The notes under the pieces were generated by a model, which worked only from the letters and a program-made list of their open reading frames with translations, was not told the DNA's origin and made no database searches. Shown piece by piece: positions 31,964-41,683 of a DNA stretch of 64,000 nt (its first letter is position 1; each line of letters starts with the position of its first letter). The DNA is from Pelagibacteraceae bacterium AG-430-F16 (lineage in GTDB: Bacteria > Pseudomonadota > Alphaproteobacteria > Pelagibacterales > Pelagibacteraceae), in the NCBI GenBank assembly GCA_003213015.1, contig QCOG01000002.1, positions 196,001 through 260,000 on the forward strand, in the 5' to 3' direction. The position numbers were made by a program, and so were the translations under genes.

Positions 31964-33457
31964 ATGAAATTGTTTATTACACTTGGAAATCAACTATTTC
32001 CATTAAAATACATAAGCCGCTTCAAAAATGACCATCTTTTTTTTATGGCAGAAGATTATGGCCTATGTACTTATGAAAAACATCATAAACTAAAAATATT
32101 ACTATTTTTATCTTCAATGCGATCGTACGCAGACGATTTAAAGAAAAATAGTTTTAAATTAACTTATTCGAGAATTGATAGTCCTGATTTTAAAAGCGAC
32201 TATCTAACAAAAATACAAAAAGTTGTTAAAAAGAACAAAATTAAAGAAATTTCTTTTTTTGAAATAGAGGACAAACCATTTGAGAAAAAAATTTTAGATT
32301 TTGTTAAGAAAAATAAAATAAAATTAAATACAATCAAAACTCCAATGTTTTTAAATTCTAGAGATGATTTTAAAAAATATTTATCTAAATCAAAAAAACC
32401 TTTCATGGCTGTATTTTATAAAGAGACAAGAAAAAAAATGAATATTTTAATGAATGGTGAAGATCCAGTTGGAGGAAAATGGAGTTTTGACGAAGATAAC
32501 AGAAAAAAACTTCCTAAAGGAACTAAAATTCCAACCTTCCCAAAAATAAATGAAACCTCTCACACAAAAAATTTAAAAGAGATTATAGAAAAAAATTTTT
32601 CAAAACATCCTGGTTCGACAAAAAATTTTTGGTTTGCAACTGAATTTAAGGATGTAATAAAATTATTAGACTTTTTCATTAAAGAAAAATCAAATTTGTT
32701 TGGGGATTATGAAGATGCTGTTGATCAGAGTAATAATATATTATTTCATAGTGCACTCAGTCCTTATTTGAACTTAGGGATAATTACACCTGAAATAATA
32801 TTAGATAGAATTTTAACCAGTCACAAAAAGAAAAAAATAAGAATTAATTCTTTGGAGGGTTACATTAGACAGGTGATTGGTTGGCGCGAATTTATGAGAG
32901 GAATTTATCAAAACTTTGATAATAAATTAGAAACCGGAAATTTTTTTAAACATAACCGTAAAATGAAACCTTCATGGTATGAAGGAAATACAGGTTTGCC
33001 CCCTTTAGATTATGCAATTAAAAACGCTAACGATCATGGCTGGTCTCACCATATAGAAAGACTAATGATTTTATCAAATATAATGAACCTATGTGAGATC
33101 AAACCAATCTCTGTTTATAAATGGTTTATGGAAATGTTTGTTGATTCATCTGATTGGGTAATGTCACCAAATGTTTATGGCATGGGGCTCTTCAGCGATG
33201 GGGGGATATTTGCAACCAAACCATATATTTGTGGTTCAAGTTATTTTTTAAAAATGATGGATTTTAAAAAAGGTGATTGGTGTAATATTATGGATGGTCT
33301 TTATTGGAGATTTATTAATAAAAATAGAAAATTTTTTTTAAAAAACCCAAGACTATCGATGATGGTGAGGATTTATGATAAAATGAATATGCCTAGAAAA
33401 AAAATGATTCAAGCTGCAGCAGATAAATTTATTAAAGAAAATACAAATGCCAATTAA
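31964..33457 (+). CDS. Prokaryotic FeS-type cryptochrome/photolyase (FeS-BCP/PhrB-like)
   Basis: ITLGNQLFP start, RQVIGWREFMRGIY, DWVMSPNVYGMGLFSDGGIFATKPYICGSSYFLKM, Cys spacing CGSS...WCNIM compatible with an FeS cluster. Confidence 0.9.
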   Translation: MKLFITLGNQLFPLKYISRFKNDHLFFMAEDYGLCTYEKHHKLKILLFLSSMRSYADDLKKNSFKLTYSRIDSPDFKSDYLTKIQKVVKKNKIKEISFFEIEDKPFEKKILDFVKKNKIKLNTIKTPMFLNSRDDFKKYLSKSKKPFMAVFYKETRKKMNILMNGEDPVGGKWSFDEDNRKKLPKGTKIPTFPKINETSHTKNLKEIIEKNFSKHPGSTKNFWFATEFKDVIKLLDFFIKEKSNLFGDYEDAVDQSNNILFHSALSPYLNLGIITPEIILDRILTSHKKKKIRINSLEGYIRQVIGWREFMRGIYQNFDNKLETGNFFKHNRKMKPSWYEGNTGLPPLDYAIKNANDHGWSHHIERLMILSNIMNLCEIKPISVYKWFMEMFVDSSDWVMSPNVYGMGLFSDGGIFATKPYICGSSYFLKMMDFKKGDWCNIMDGLYWRFINKNRKFFLKNPRLSMMVRIYDKMNMPRKKMIQAAADKFIKENTNAN

Positions 33458-33818
33458 GGTTTTTTTCAATAACTCCTGTAACATTTGTAAAATGGAAATT
33501 GATCATTATAAAAAAAATTCTGATCAAAATTTAGAGTGGGTTGATATCACAAATAATCAGGAAGCAATTAATTTGACCTCAAAATCTAAAGCAGAGCTTT
33601 TACGAAGATTACATGTTATCGAAAATGGAGAAGTTATAGGTGGGGCGAAAGCATTTGTGATCATTTGGTCTAAAATTCCAAAATATAAATTTTTAGCTAA
33701 AATATTTAGTTTCAAACCTTTTTTTATTATTTTTCATTATTTATATGAATTTGTTGCTTACTTTCTCTTTTTGAAAAACAAACATCAACTTAATGAAGAA
33801 ACAAAATCTACCAATTAA
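33447..33818 (+). CDS. DCC/DUF393 family thiol protein
   Basis: [20 protein letters not shown]...[23 protein letters not shown]. Confidence 0.85.
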   Translation: MPIKVFFNNSCNICKMEIDHYKKNSDQNLEWVDITNNQEAINLTSKSKAELLRRLHVIENGEVIGGAKAFVIIWSKIPKYKFLAKIFSFKPFFIIFHYLYEFVAYFLFLKNKHQLNEETKSTN

Positions 33819-33921
33819 ATTATGCCCAGTTTGTGAAAGACCTTTCAAATGGAGAAAAAAATGGAGACTAAATTGGGAAAAAGTAAAATACTGCTCTAAA
33901 AAATGCTCATCAAAAAGGTAA
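33793..33921 (+). CDS. DUF2256 family zinc-finger-like miniprotein (42 aa)
   Basis: ATG 33793: [46 protein letters not shown]...YCSKKC pattern; too short for the ORF track. Confidence 0.88.
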   Translation: MKKQNLPIKLCPVCERPFKWRKKWRLNWEKVKYCSKKCSSKR

Positions 33922-35348
33922 ATTACCTAAAAAAAATTTTAATAATTTTCTTTTTAATATTACCAATAAATAATTCTAGTGCAGAATTTTTTCGAGATCT
34001 ATCGAATATTATTGAGTTTAACGAGACAAGACTTAGTTATGGGGTCTCAGTGACAGATATCAACATGGATGGAAATTATGAGTTTATAGTTACAGGTTTT
34101 GGTTATCCAAATCTAGCATTGACTTATATTGATGGTAAATTGAGGAATATAGCTGATGATGAAATTTTTGTAGACCAATTTAGAAAAACTATTGGGGTCG
34201 CAGCATGTGATATTGATAAAGATGGTTATGAAGAAATTTATTTTTTAAATACTGATACTTACAGTGTGACAAAAAAATATTCTGATAGATTAATTGATAA
34301 AAAAGATGATTATTATTTTGATTTATTTGAAATTGAAAAAAATAAAGAAAGCCTAAATTTAACTGCAGGTAGATCTGTGGTTTGTGTCGACAGAAAAGGC
34401 ACTGGTGAATATGGTATTTACGTAGCGAATTATGGTGGACCTACAAGATTTTATGAATTTGAAAATTTTAAGATAATAGACAAAGCTGGCTACCTAAATT
34501 TAGGAAATGTAACAGGTGGAAGAGCAGTAGTCTCAGGACATATATTAACTGACAGAGCTGATATATTTGCTGCAAATGAAAGAGGCGCGAATTTTCTTTT
34601 AAAAAATAATAATGGAAATTTTGAGGATGTCGCATTTGATTACAGAGTTGATGATGTAATTCAGAACGGAAGGGGAACTGCATTGTCAGATATTTATTAT
34701 CGAGGAAGATTAGATATTTTGAGTGGAAATTGGTTAGGTTATCATAGAGCCTATGTTTTAGAAAAAAACAAATTTAAAGATATAGGAAACAAAGATTTTG
34801 ATAAACCCTCAAGAATTCGTACAATTATTTCTGCAGACTTTGATAATGATGGATTTGACGAAGTTTTTATGAACAACATTGCAGAACCAAATAAATTATT
34901 TAAAATAACTGAGAAAGGTAAATTTGAGGAGATAAAATTAAAAACAGCACTTGAAACTGAAGGATTTGGAACTGGAGCTGCAGTTGCTGATATTGATAAT
35001 GATGGAATTCTTGAATTACTGGTTTCTCGAGGAGAGAGTAAAGCTCAATCTTTGACTTTGTATAAAGCAAAAGTTGAAAAACAAAGTAAATTTTTAAGAA
35101 TCAAACCAATCAACAAATTTGGGGCTCCTGCAAGAGGTGCTACCGTAACCTTGATATCTAACAAAAGAAAACATTCAAAAACAATAGACGCTGGCTCAGG
35201 TTATTTATGCCAAATGGAACCTGTGGCACATTACGGAATTCGAAAAAATGAAAAAGATTTTAGAGTAGAAGTAAAATGGACCAATGGAAAAATAGATTTT
35301 ATTGATAAAATTAAACTTAATCAAACAATTACTATAAATCAAAAATGA
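33903..35348 (+). CDS. Secreted FG-GAP/VCBS-repeat protein with ASPIC/UnbV-like C-terminus
   Basis: Signal peptide; Ca-type repeats [38 protein letters not shown]-terminal [11 protein letters not shown]...[11 protein letters not shown]. Confidence 0.85.
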   Translation: MLIKKVNYLKKILIIFFLILPINNSSAEFFRDLSNIIEFNETRLSYGVSVTDINMDGNYEFIVTGFGYPNLALTYIDGKLRNIADDEIFVDQFRKTIGVAACDIDKDGYEEIYFLNTDTYSVTKKYSDRLIDKKDDYYFDLFEIEKNKESLNLTAGRSVVCVDRKGTGEYGIYVANYGGPTRFYEFENFKIIDKAGYLNLGNVTGGRAVVSGHILTDRADIFAANERGANFLLKNNNGNFEDVAFDYRVDDVIQNGRGTALSDIYYRGRLDILSGNWLGYHRAYVLEKNKFKDIGNKDFDKPSRIRTIISADFDNDGFDEVFMNNIAEPNKLFKITEKGKFEEIKLKTALETEGFGTGAAVADIDNDGILELLVSRGESKAQSLTLYKAKVEKQSKFLRIKPINKFGAPARGATVTLISNKRKHSKTIDAGSGYLCQMEPVAHYGIRKNEKDFRVEVKWTNGKIDFIDKIKLNQTITINQK

Positions 35349-36031
35349 AAAAAATTTTAATTAAATGCCTATTATTAGTAGTTTTATTTCAAATTGAAGT
35401 AGTTGCTGAAGAAAAAAATTATCATAAAGAGCTAATAACTGATTGGTCTAGAATATTTCCAGACAAAAATAGAAATGCTGCTGGGCCTAAATTTTTTAAA
35501 TATATTATAGACAAAGAAAATACCTATAATGATTTTATTGAGTATAATAAGTTATTTTGTGCTGTTTCCGGATCATTAATTGATCCTGATAGCGACTCAG
35601 AGTTTTTATTTGTTAAAGAGAGTAAATCAAATAGTAAAATCTGTGGTAATTATTACAGATGTTGCGTTCCATGCTCTTGTGATGTCATGAAGTATTCAGA
35701 AGTTCAAAAGATGAAGTATAAATTTACAGATGGTCTAAAGGAATTTTACGTTATAACAATTAAAAATCCATGTAACAAAACTGATTTTCCAATCAGAGTA
35801 AACAAGAATTATTTTTGTAATGGAAAAAAAATTAATAGTAATCAAGTATATAATCTAGATAACAGAATAGTTATAGGTTTATTACACAACGGAAGACTTT
35901 GTAAAAAAGATGATATAAATTTGGTCAAAAGTCATCAAATTACCGGTCAATATTGCGAATTGAGAAATAATACACCTCTTGAGAAATTAGATGCTGGTAT
36001 GGGTGATATTTTTATTAAGCTTGCAAGATAA
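35345..36031 (+). CDS. Secreted cysteine-rich hypothetical protein
   Basis: Signal peptide [39 protein letters not shown]; 4-bp overlap with preceding gene. Confidence 0.8.
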   Translation: MKKILIKCLLLVVLFQIEVVAEEKNYHKELITDWSRIFPDKNRNAAGPKFFKYIIDKENTYNDFIEYNKLFCAVSGSLIDPDSDSEFLFVKESKSNSKICGNYYRCCVPCSCDVMKYSEVQKMKYKFTDGLKEFYVITIKNPCNKTDFPIRVNKNYFCNGKKINSNQVYNLDNRIVIGLLHNGRLCKKDDINLVKSHQITGQYCELRNNTPLEKLDAGMGDIFIKLAR

Positions 36032-37166
36032 ATTTTGATATAATTTTAGGAATATAATTTTTAAAATTAAAAAAACCTTTATTACAATATTGCCAAGAAA
36101 ACTGATCTAGTTTTCTATGTAAAAAATTAAGTTTAATGTTATTTAAGTTTAAATAATCTAAATTTTCACCAACTGTGGGGTATAAAGCAATAATATTATC
36201 ACCTGTATTTTTAACCTCACTTATATCTAAAATTTTACAATCAATTGATTGATTTTTTATTCTTTGTTCTTGGTCTTTAATTAAATGAGACTTAAATTCA
36301 ATTACTCTCTGACTTAGTTTGATAGATCTGTTTTCATTTTTGTTTGATATCAAATAAATCTTTTTAAATTTAAAATCTTTAAAGTCAGTTGTTTCAAAAG
36401 ATAAATTATTTTCAAAAACTAATAAATTATTTTGATCAATATCTTTAGAATTAGCAAAATTTTGTTTTACAATTGAGTATGTTTTTTCAGAAACTTTTGG
36501 TGGTGCGTTTTCATTTAATTTAATATTGTTAAATCTATTATTAGTAAATTTTTTAATATTCCATTCACTTGCTAGATAATGTTTTCCTTGAGTTTGTACT
36601 CCAGCAACCCATCTCCATCCAAGTGTATTTGATGCAGCATCACCATCATAAAGATGTTGCATAAAAAATTCTGCACCTAGTTGCCAAGGTAAATCCAATG
36701 TGAATATCCAGATACTTGCAAACCACATTCTCGTATGATTATGAAGATAGTTATTTTCTTTTAATTCTTTTACCCATTCATTAAAGCATTCAATATTAGT
36801 ATTTCCCTCTATTGCATTTAAATATTCTTTATTATTTCCAAATTTTTCTCTAATACTGTTTAAGCTTACTAAATAATCGGTCCACAAATTTGGCCTTAAC
36901 TCAAGCCACCCTTTCCAATAAGTTCTCCAGAGAACCTCTTGTATAAACTTTTCATTTTTTGAAAATGAAAATTTAGCAAGTGATTTTTTAATAATTTCAA
37001 TTTCATTGAGAACACCATGAGTAATATAAGGTGATAAGCACGAAACGTTATCTCTTTTGTTAGGACCAAAATCAAAGTTTCTTAACCTTGAATAATTTGA
37101 AAGGTGTTTTTCGATAAAGTTATCTAATTTATCAACAGCTTTCGCTCTGGATGCTTCGAAATTCAT
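36015..37166 (-). CDS. Photolyase/cryptochrome-like protein: FAD-binding domain first, extra C-terminal domain
   Basis: SPYITHGVLNE, LWRTYWKGWLE, LHNHTRMWFASIWIFTLDLPWQLGAEFFMQHLYDGDAASNTLGWRWVAGVQTQGKHYLA; no N-terminal antenna domain. Confidence 0.88.
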   Translation of the reverse strand: MNFEASRAKAVDKLDNFIEKHLSNYSRLRNFDFGPNKRDNVSCLSPYITHGVLNEIEIIKKSLAKFSFSKNEKFIQEVLWRTYWKGWLELRPNLWTDYLVSLNSIREKFGNNKEYLNAIEGNTNIECFNEWVKELKENNYLHNHTRMWFASIWIFTLDLPWQLGAEFFMQHLYDGDAASNTLGWRWVAGVQTQGKHYLASEWNIKKFTNNRFNNIKLNENAPPKVSEKTYSIVKQNFANSKDIDQNNLLVFENNLSFETTDFKDFKFKKIYLISNKNENRSIKLSQRVIEFKSHLIKDQEQRIKNQSIDCKILDISEVKNTGDNIIALYPTVGENLDYLNLNNIKLNFLHRKLDQFSWQYCNKGFFNFKNYIPKIISKFILQA

Positions 37167-37170
37167 AATT

Positions 37171-38355
37171 TTATTTTAATTTTTTTTTATGAAGGTTTAT
37201 GAATCTTTCAACATTGGATTTGTTAAAAGTTTTATTTTCTTCAAAAGAAACTTTTTTCATTGAGTAAGCACTGCTTTTTGTCATTCTCGATTGAATTGAA
37301 ACATTTCCTTTGTAAAGTTTAAGTTTAACACTTCCATTTACCTTGTTTCTTTTAAGATCCACTATTTTTTGTAATCTAAATCTTTCTTTCGAGAACCAAT
37401 AACCGTTATAAATTAATTCTGCGTATCTAGGCATAATAGAATCTTTTTTATGCATTGTATCTTTATCTAGTGTCACAGACTCGATTGCTCTATGAGCGAT
37501 TAAAAGTAATGTCCCACCTGGTGTTTCATAAATTCCTCTTGATTTAATTCCGATAAATCTATTTTCAACTAAATCAACTCTCCCAACTCCATTTTTTCCA
37601 CCGATCTGATTTAATTTTTCTAAAAGTTTTTCTGGGGTTAATTTTTTTCCATTAATACTAACTGGATCACTTTTTTTGAAATCAATGGAAATATAACTAG
37701 GTTTATTAGGTGCTTTTTCAGGTGAAGTTGTTCTTTGAAAAATAAATTCTGGTGCTGAATTTTTTGGATTTTCTAAAACTTTTCCTTCAGTAGATGTGTG
37801 AAATAAATTATCGTCTACTGAAAAAGGCGGTGCACCTTTCTTATCTTTTGGAATTGGAATGTTATGTTTTTTTGCATAATTAATTAAATCTGTTCTTGAT
37901 TTTAATTCCCAAATTCTCCATGGAGCTATCACTTTTAATTTTGGACCAAAGTAATGATATCCAAGTTCAAATCTCACCTGATCATTTCCTTTTCCAGTTG
38001 ACCCATGCGAAACAGCGAATGCTTTAAATTTTTTAGCAACTTTAATTTGATCTTTTGCAATTAAAGGACGAGCAATTGATGTTCCAAGGAGGTAAACTCC
38101 TTCATAAATTGCGTGACCTCTAATCATTGGAAAAACATATTCTTTTACGAAAGTATTTTTTAAATTATTGATTATTATTTTTTTAACACCAAGTTTTTTT
38201 GCGTTTTTGATAATTTTCTTTCGGTCCATTTCTTGGCCGATGTCTGCAGTATAGGCAACTACTTCACTATTGTAATTTTCCTGTAACCATTTTAGAATTA
38301 TGGATGTATCGAGACCGCCTGAGTAGGCTAAAACAATTTTTTTGTTTTTTTTCAT
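37171..38355 (-). CDS. argG: Argininosuccinate synthase
   Basis: KIVLAYSGGLDTSIILKWLQE, SHGSTGKGNDQVRFE, ENRFIGIKSRGIYETPGGTLL. Confidence 0.97.
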   Translation of the reverse strand: MKKNKKIVLAYSGGLDTSIILKWLQENYNSEVVAYTADIGQEMDRKKIIKNAKKLGVKKIIINNLKNTFVKEYVFPMIRGHAIYEGVYLLGTSIARPLIAKDQIKVAKKFKAFAVSHGSTGKGNDQVRFELGYHYFGPKLKVIAPWRIWELKSRTDLINYAKKHNIPIPKDKKGAPPFSVDDNLFHTSTEGKVLENPKNSAPEFIFQRTTSPEKAPNKPSYISIDFKKSDPVSINGKKLTPEKLLEKLNQIGGKNGVGRVDLVENRFIGIKSRGIYETPGGTLLLIAHRAIESVTLDKDTMHKKDSIMPRYAELIYNGYWFSKERFRLQKIVDLKRNKVNGSVKLKLYKGNVSIQSRMTKSSAYSMKKVSFEENKTFNKSNVERFINLHKKKLK

Positions 38356-38363
38356 TTAAGATA

Positions 38364-38870
38364 TTAAGCGCAACTTTTTTTTGCAGTATTATAAGCCTTT
38401 GTGAAACCCATTAAAGAATAGTGGTCAATTGTTTGAGATCCAGATTGATTATATCCTGTGATCATAATTCTTGATCCTTTTTTCATTACATTAACCATCT
38501 TTCTTTCTAAACCTGTGTCGCCTATCCAAGCAAAGTTTTCTTTTTTAACGTCGAATTTAATTTTATTTTTTCCAGATTTAGCCGTAATTGAATTTTGGGT
38601 GTTATATTGGTAACCAGAGGTAATACTTACTTCATCTTTAATTTTATCAGCTGGTCTAAAACTAATAAATAATCTTGCTTCCCTTGGATTTTTTTTTGGT
38701 GATTGTAAAACTGGTTTTGATTGAGCAAAACATAGTTTTTTTACTCCATCAGTAACTACTATTGTTTCCCAATCTTTAAATTTGCCAACTTTTTTTATTT
38801 CCTGAGCTGAGGTTTCAGAGAAAACTAAAAAACATAATAATAATAATGTGATTTTATTTATTAGGGACAT
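38364..38870 (-). CDS. Invasion-associated locus B (IalB)-like protein
   Basis: Signal peptide; FKDWETIVVTDGVKKLCFAQSKP...FIS; IalB pattern. Confidence 0.75.
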   Translation of the reverse strand: MSLINKITLLLLCFLVFSETSAQEIKKVGKFKDWETIVVTDGVKKLCFAQSKPVLQSPKKNPREARLFISFRPADKIKDEVSITSGYQYNTQNSITAKSGKNKIKFDVKKENFAWIGDTGLERKMVNVMKKGSRIMITGYNQSGSQTIDHYSLMGFTKAYNTAKKSCA

Positions 38871-39901
38871 GGATTTGGATATATTTTTTGAACTTCATTA
38901 ATCTCATTAATAATATCATTATTTAAATTTACATTTACACTTTCTACATTTGTTTTCAACTGTTGCATAGTCGTAGCACCAATTATTACACTTGTAACAA
39001 AAGGCTGTATTTCACAAAATTTTATGGACATTTGAGCAAAATCCAAATTAAATTTTTGAGAAATTTTGTAGTATTCTTCGATAGCTTTAATGCTATTTTC
39101 ATTATTGTAGCGAGTGAAATCCTTAAAAAGATCGATCCTTGAACCTTTTGGCATATTATTATTTCTATATTTTCCAGTGAGGTAACCAAAAGCTAATGGA
39201 GAATACGCCAACAAACCACTTTGTTCTCTAACCGAGATTTCAGCAAGGCCAACCTCATAGGTTCTATTGAGTAAGTTGTAAGGATTTTGTACAGCCATCA
39301 TCTTAGGTAAATTTTTTAACTTTGACAGCTCAAGACATTTTGCTAAGCCCCATGCAGTTTCGTTTGAAAGACCTACATATCGTATTTTACCTTCGTCCAC
39401 AAATTTTTTTAAATTTTCTAAAATCTCTTCAAACGCAATCCAATTTTTTTCATTTGAATCGTGTTCATATCCTTGCTTACCAAAAAAATTTGTATTTCTT
39501 TCAGGCCAATGTAATTGATATAAATCGATATAATCAGTTTGCATCCTTTTTAAACTTTTCTCTAATGCCTCAGACATACTTTTTTTATCATAACTGCATC
39601 CTCCACCTCTTATATACTCCTTACTAGTAGGACCCGAAACTTTTGTGGCTAAAATGACTTTGTCTCTCTTTTTGGATTTTTTGAACCATTCACCGATGAT
39701 GTTTTCAGTCTCACCATAAGTTTCCTCTCTCATTGGTATTGCATATATCTCTGCTGTGTCCCAAAAATTTACTCCATTATCAATTGCATAATTCATTTGC
39801 TCAAAACCATCTGCCTTTGAGTTTTGCTCCCCCCAAGTCATGGTTCCGAGACAAATTGTACTCACATCGACGTCTGTACTGCCTAGTTTCTTATAATTCA
39901 T
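38861..39901 (-). CDS. Aldo/keto reductase (Tas-like)
   Basis: MNYKKLGSTDVDVSTICLGTMTWGEQN, FWDTAEIYAIPM, DYIDLYQLHWPER, VIIGATTMQQL. Confidence 0.94.
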   Translation of the reverse strand: MNYKKLGSTDVDVSTICLGTMTWGEQNSKADGFEQMNYAIDNGVNFWDTAEIYAIPMREETYGETENIIGEWFKKSKKRDKVILATKVSGPTSKEYIRGGGCSYDKKSMSEALEKSLKRMQTDYIDLYQLHWPERNTNFFGKQGYEHDSNEKNWIAFEEILENLKKFVDEGKIRYVGLSNETAWGLAKCLELSKLKNLPKMMAVQNPYNLLNRTYEVGLAEISVREQSGLLAYSPLAFGYLTGKYRNNNMPKGSRIDLFKDFTRYNNENSIKAIEEYYKISQKFNLDFAQMSIKFCEIQPFVTSVIIGATTMQQLKTNVESVNVNLNNDIINEINEVQKIYPNPCP

Positions 39902-39966
39902 AAAAATATAATATTTTGGTACCTTTAGACCATTGAAAATTTTTGTAAAATTAATATATTCAAATT

Positions 39967-40719
39967 ATGGATTTTAACAGACAAAATATCTTTCAAGCAA
40001 CATCTGCAAAAACTGCAGTTTGGGATGCCGGTTTAAGAGCTTACATGTTGAAAGTGTATAACTACATGGCGACTGGAGTGCTTTTAACTGGAATCATTTC
40101 ATTAATTTCATTTAAAATGTCTGTTGTTACAGATTCTTCAGGAGCGATTGCTTCATTTACAAGTTTCGGTAACGCAATTTTCTTTTCAGGTTTAAAATGG
40201 GTTATTATGCTAGCACCTTTAGCAATAGTTTTTTATATGAGTTTTGGTATTAACAAAATGTCAGCAGCTAAAGCACAAACAGTTTTCTGGGTATTTGCTT
40301 CTTTAATGGGATTATCATTATCATGGATACTTTTAGTTTATACTGGAGTAAGTGTTGCGAGAGTATTTTTTATTACATCAGCAACTTTTGGAGCTATGAG
40401 TATTTATGGTTACACAACTAAAAGAGATTTAACTAAGTTTGGTTCATTTTTAATGATGGGCTTAATAGGAATTATAATTGCTTCACTAGTAAATATTTTT
40501 CTAAAATCTGCAATGATGTATTTTGTAATTTCAATTTTAGGTGTTTTAATTTTTGTTGGTCTAACTGCATATGACACACAAAAAATTAAAAATATGTACT
40601 CAGCTTCAGATACTGTCGAAATATCTGGCAAAAAAGCAATAATGGGTGCATTAACACTTTACTTAGACTTTATAAATTTATTCATCATGCTTCTAAGACT
40701 TTTTGGTCAAAGAAGATAA
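39967..40719 (+). CDS. Bax inhibitor-1/YccA family protein
   Basis: AYMLKVYNYMATGVLLTGIISL...LTAYDTQKIKNMY...ALTLYLDFINLFIMLLRLFGQRR. Confidence 0.95.
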   Translation: MDFNRQNIFQATSAKTAVWDAGLRAYMLKVYNYMATGVLLTGIISLISFKMSVVTDSSGAIASFTSFGNAIFFSGLKWVIMLAPLAIVFYMSFGINKMSAAKAQTVFWVFASLMGLSLSWILLVYTGVSVARVFFITSATFGAMSIYGYTTKRDLTKFGSFLMMGLIGIIIASLVNIFLKSAMMYFVISILGVLIFVGLTAYDTQKIKNMYSASDTVEISGKKAIMGALTLYLDFINLFIMLLRLFGQRR

Positions 40720-41058
40720 TTAAAGTTTTTTCCAATTTATTTTATTAATTAAATTTTCAAGATCGTGTGAATTTTTTAATATATGGCCTCTACTATCAGT
40801 AATACAGTACTTTAAGTTTTTACTGTTTGGTTTAAAATTTTTACAAATATTATAAATTGCGTTTTCAGCAGTATTTTTAAAAACACTAAAACTCACTTGT
40901 TTGTTTGAAATATTAAGACCATAGTCTCTCCAAGATCCGTTCGAAACCATTTTTGCATATAAATCTAAAATAATCTTAAGCTCACTTTTTTCGAAAAAAA
41001 ATTTTTCATCGTATTTTTTGATCGAGTTGTTAATTACTAATTTTAAATTTCTATTCAT
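40720..41058 (-). CDS. DUF2794 family protein
   Basis: FFEKSELKIILDLYAKMVSNGSWRDYGLNISNKQVSFSVFKN. Confidence 0.85.
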   Translation of the reverse strand: MNRNLKLVINNSIKKYDEKFFFEKSELKIILDLYAKMVSNGSWRDYGLNISNKQVSFSVFKNTAENAIYNICKNFKPNSKNLKYCITDSRGHILKNSHDLENLINKINWKKL

Positions 41059-41605
41059 TTTGTTGTGAGTGCTTTTTGATTAATGGAATTTGAAAAGCTG
41101 TAAAAATAAAAGTAATTGGTAGCATACCCCATACTTTAAAATTTACCCAAAATTCCTCAGTTTGTGTTCTCCATATAACCTCATTCAGAATAGCCAATCC
41201 GAAAAAGAACCATATCCATCTAAAATTTAAAATATTCCATCCTTCATCATTTAGAGGCAATGATTTTCCTAAAATTATTTTTAAAAGAGGTTCTTTAGTA
41301 AAATATTTTCCAAAGAAAAGTGACAGACCAAATAAAATATTAATTATTGTTGGTTTCATATAAATGAAAATCGGGTTATTAAAGTAAATAGTTAATCCTC
41401 CAAATAGAGTTATAAGAATACCTCCCATGAGAGGAACCATAGGAATTTTTCTTTCAAAAAACCAAACAATCAAAATAGAAATTATTGTCGCAACTATAAG
41501 GGGCGGTATAGCTACCTGAAGATCTTTTCCAGAATCATAGTAAAAATAAAAGAAAATTACTAATGGACCAAAGTCAGTTAAAAATTTTATTAGCGACTTA
41601 TTCAC
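41051..41605 (-). CDS. Intracellular septation protein A / inner membrane YciB
   Basis: LIKFLTDFGPLVIFFYFYY...NPIFIYMKPTIINILFG...LNEVIWRTQTEEFWVNFKVWGMLPITFIFTAFQ. Confidence 0.93.
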   Translation of the reverse strand: MNKSLIKFLTDFGPLVIFFYFYYDSGKDLQVAIPPLIVATIISILIVWFFERKIPMVPLMGGILITLFGGLTIYFNNPIFIYMKPTIINILFGLSLFFGKYFTKEPLLKIILGKSLPLNDEGWNILNFRWIWFFFGLAILNEVIWRTQTEEFWVNFKVWGMLPITFIFTAFQIPLIKKHSQQNE

Positions 41606-41683
41606 AACTTAATATTATCAGATTTATAAACTTTTAATAATTTTTTTATTGATTTTTTATCTCAAATACCCATATTATTTAGT

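Noticed and set aside
39322-39627. 101-aa + strand ORF inside the aldo/keto reductase
   Set aside because: Antisense shadow ORF typical of AT-rich coding sequence
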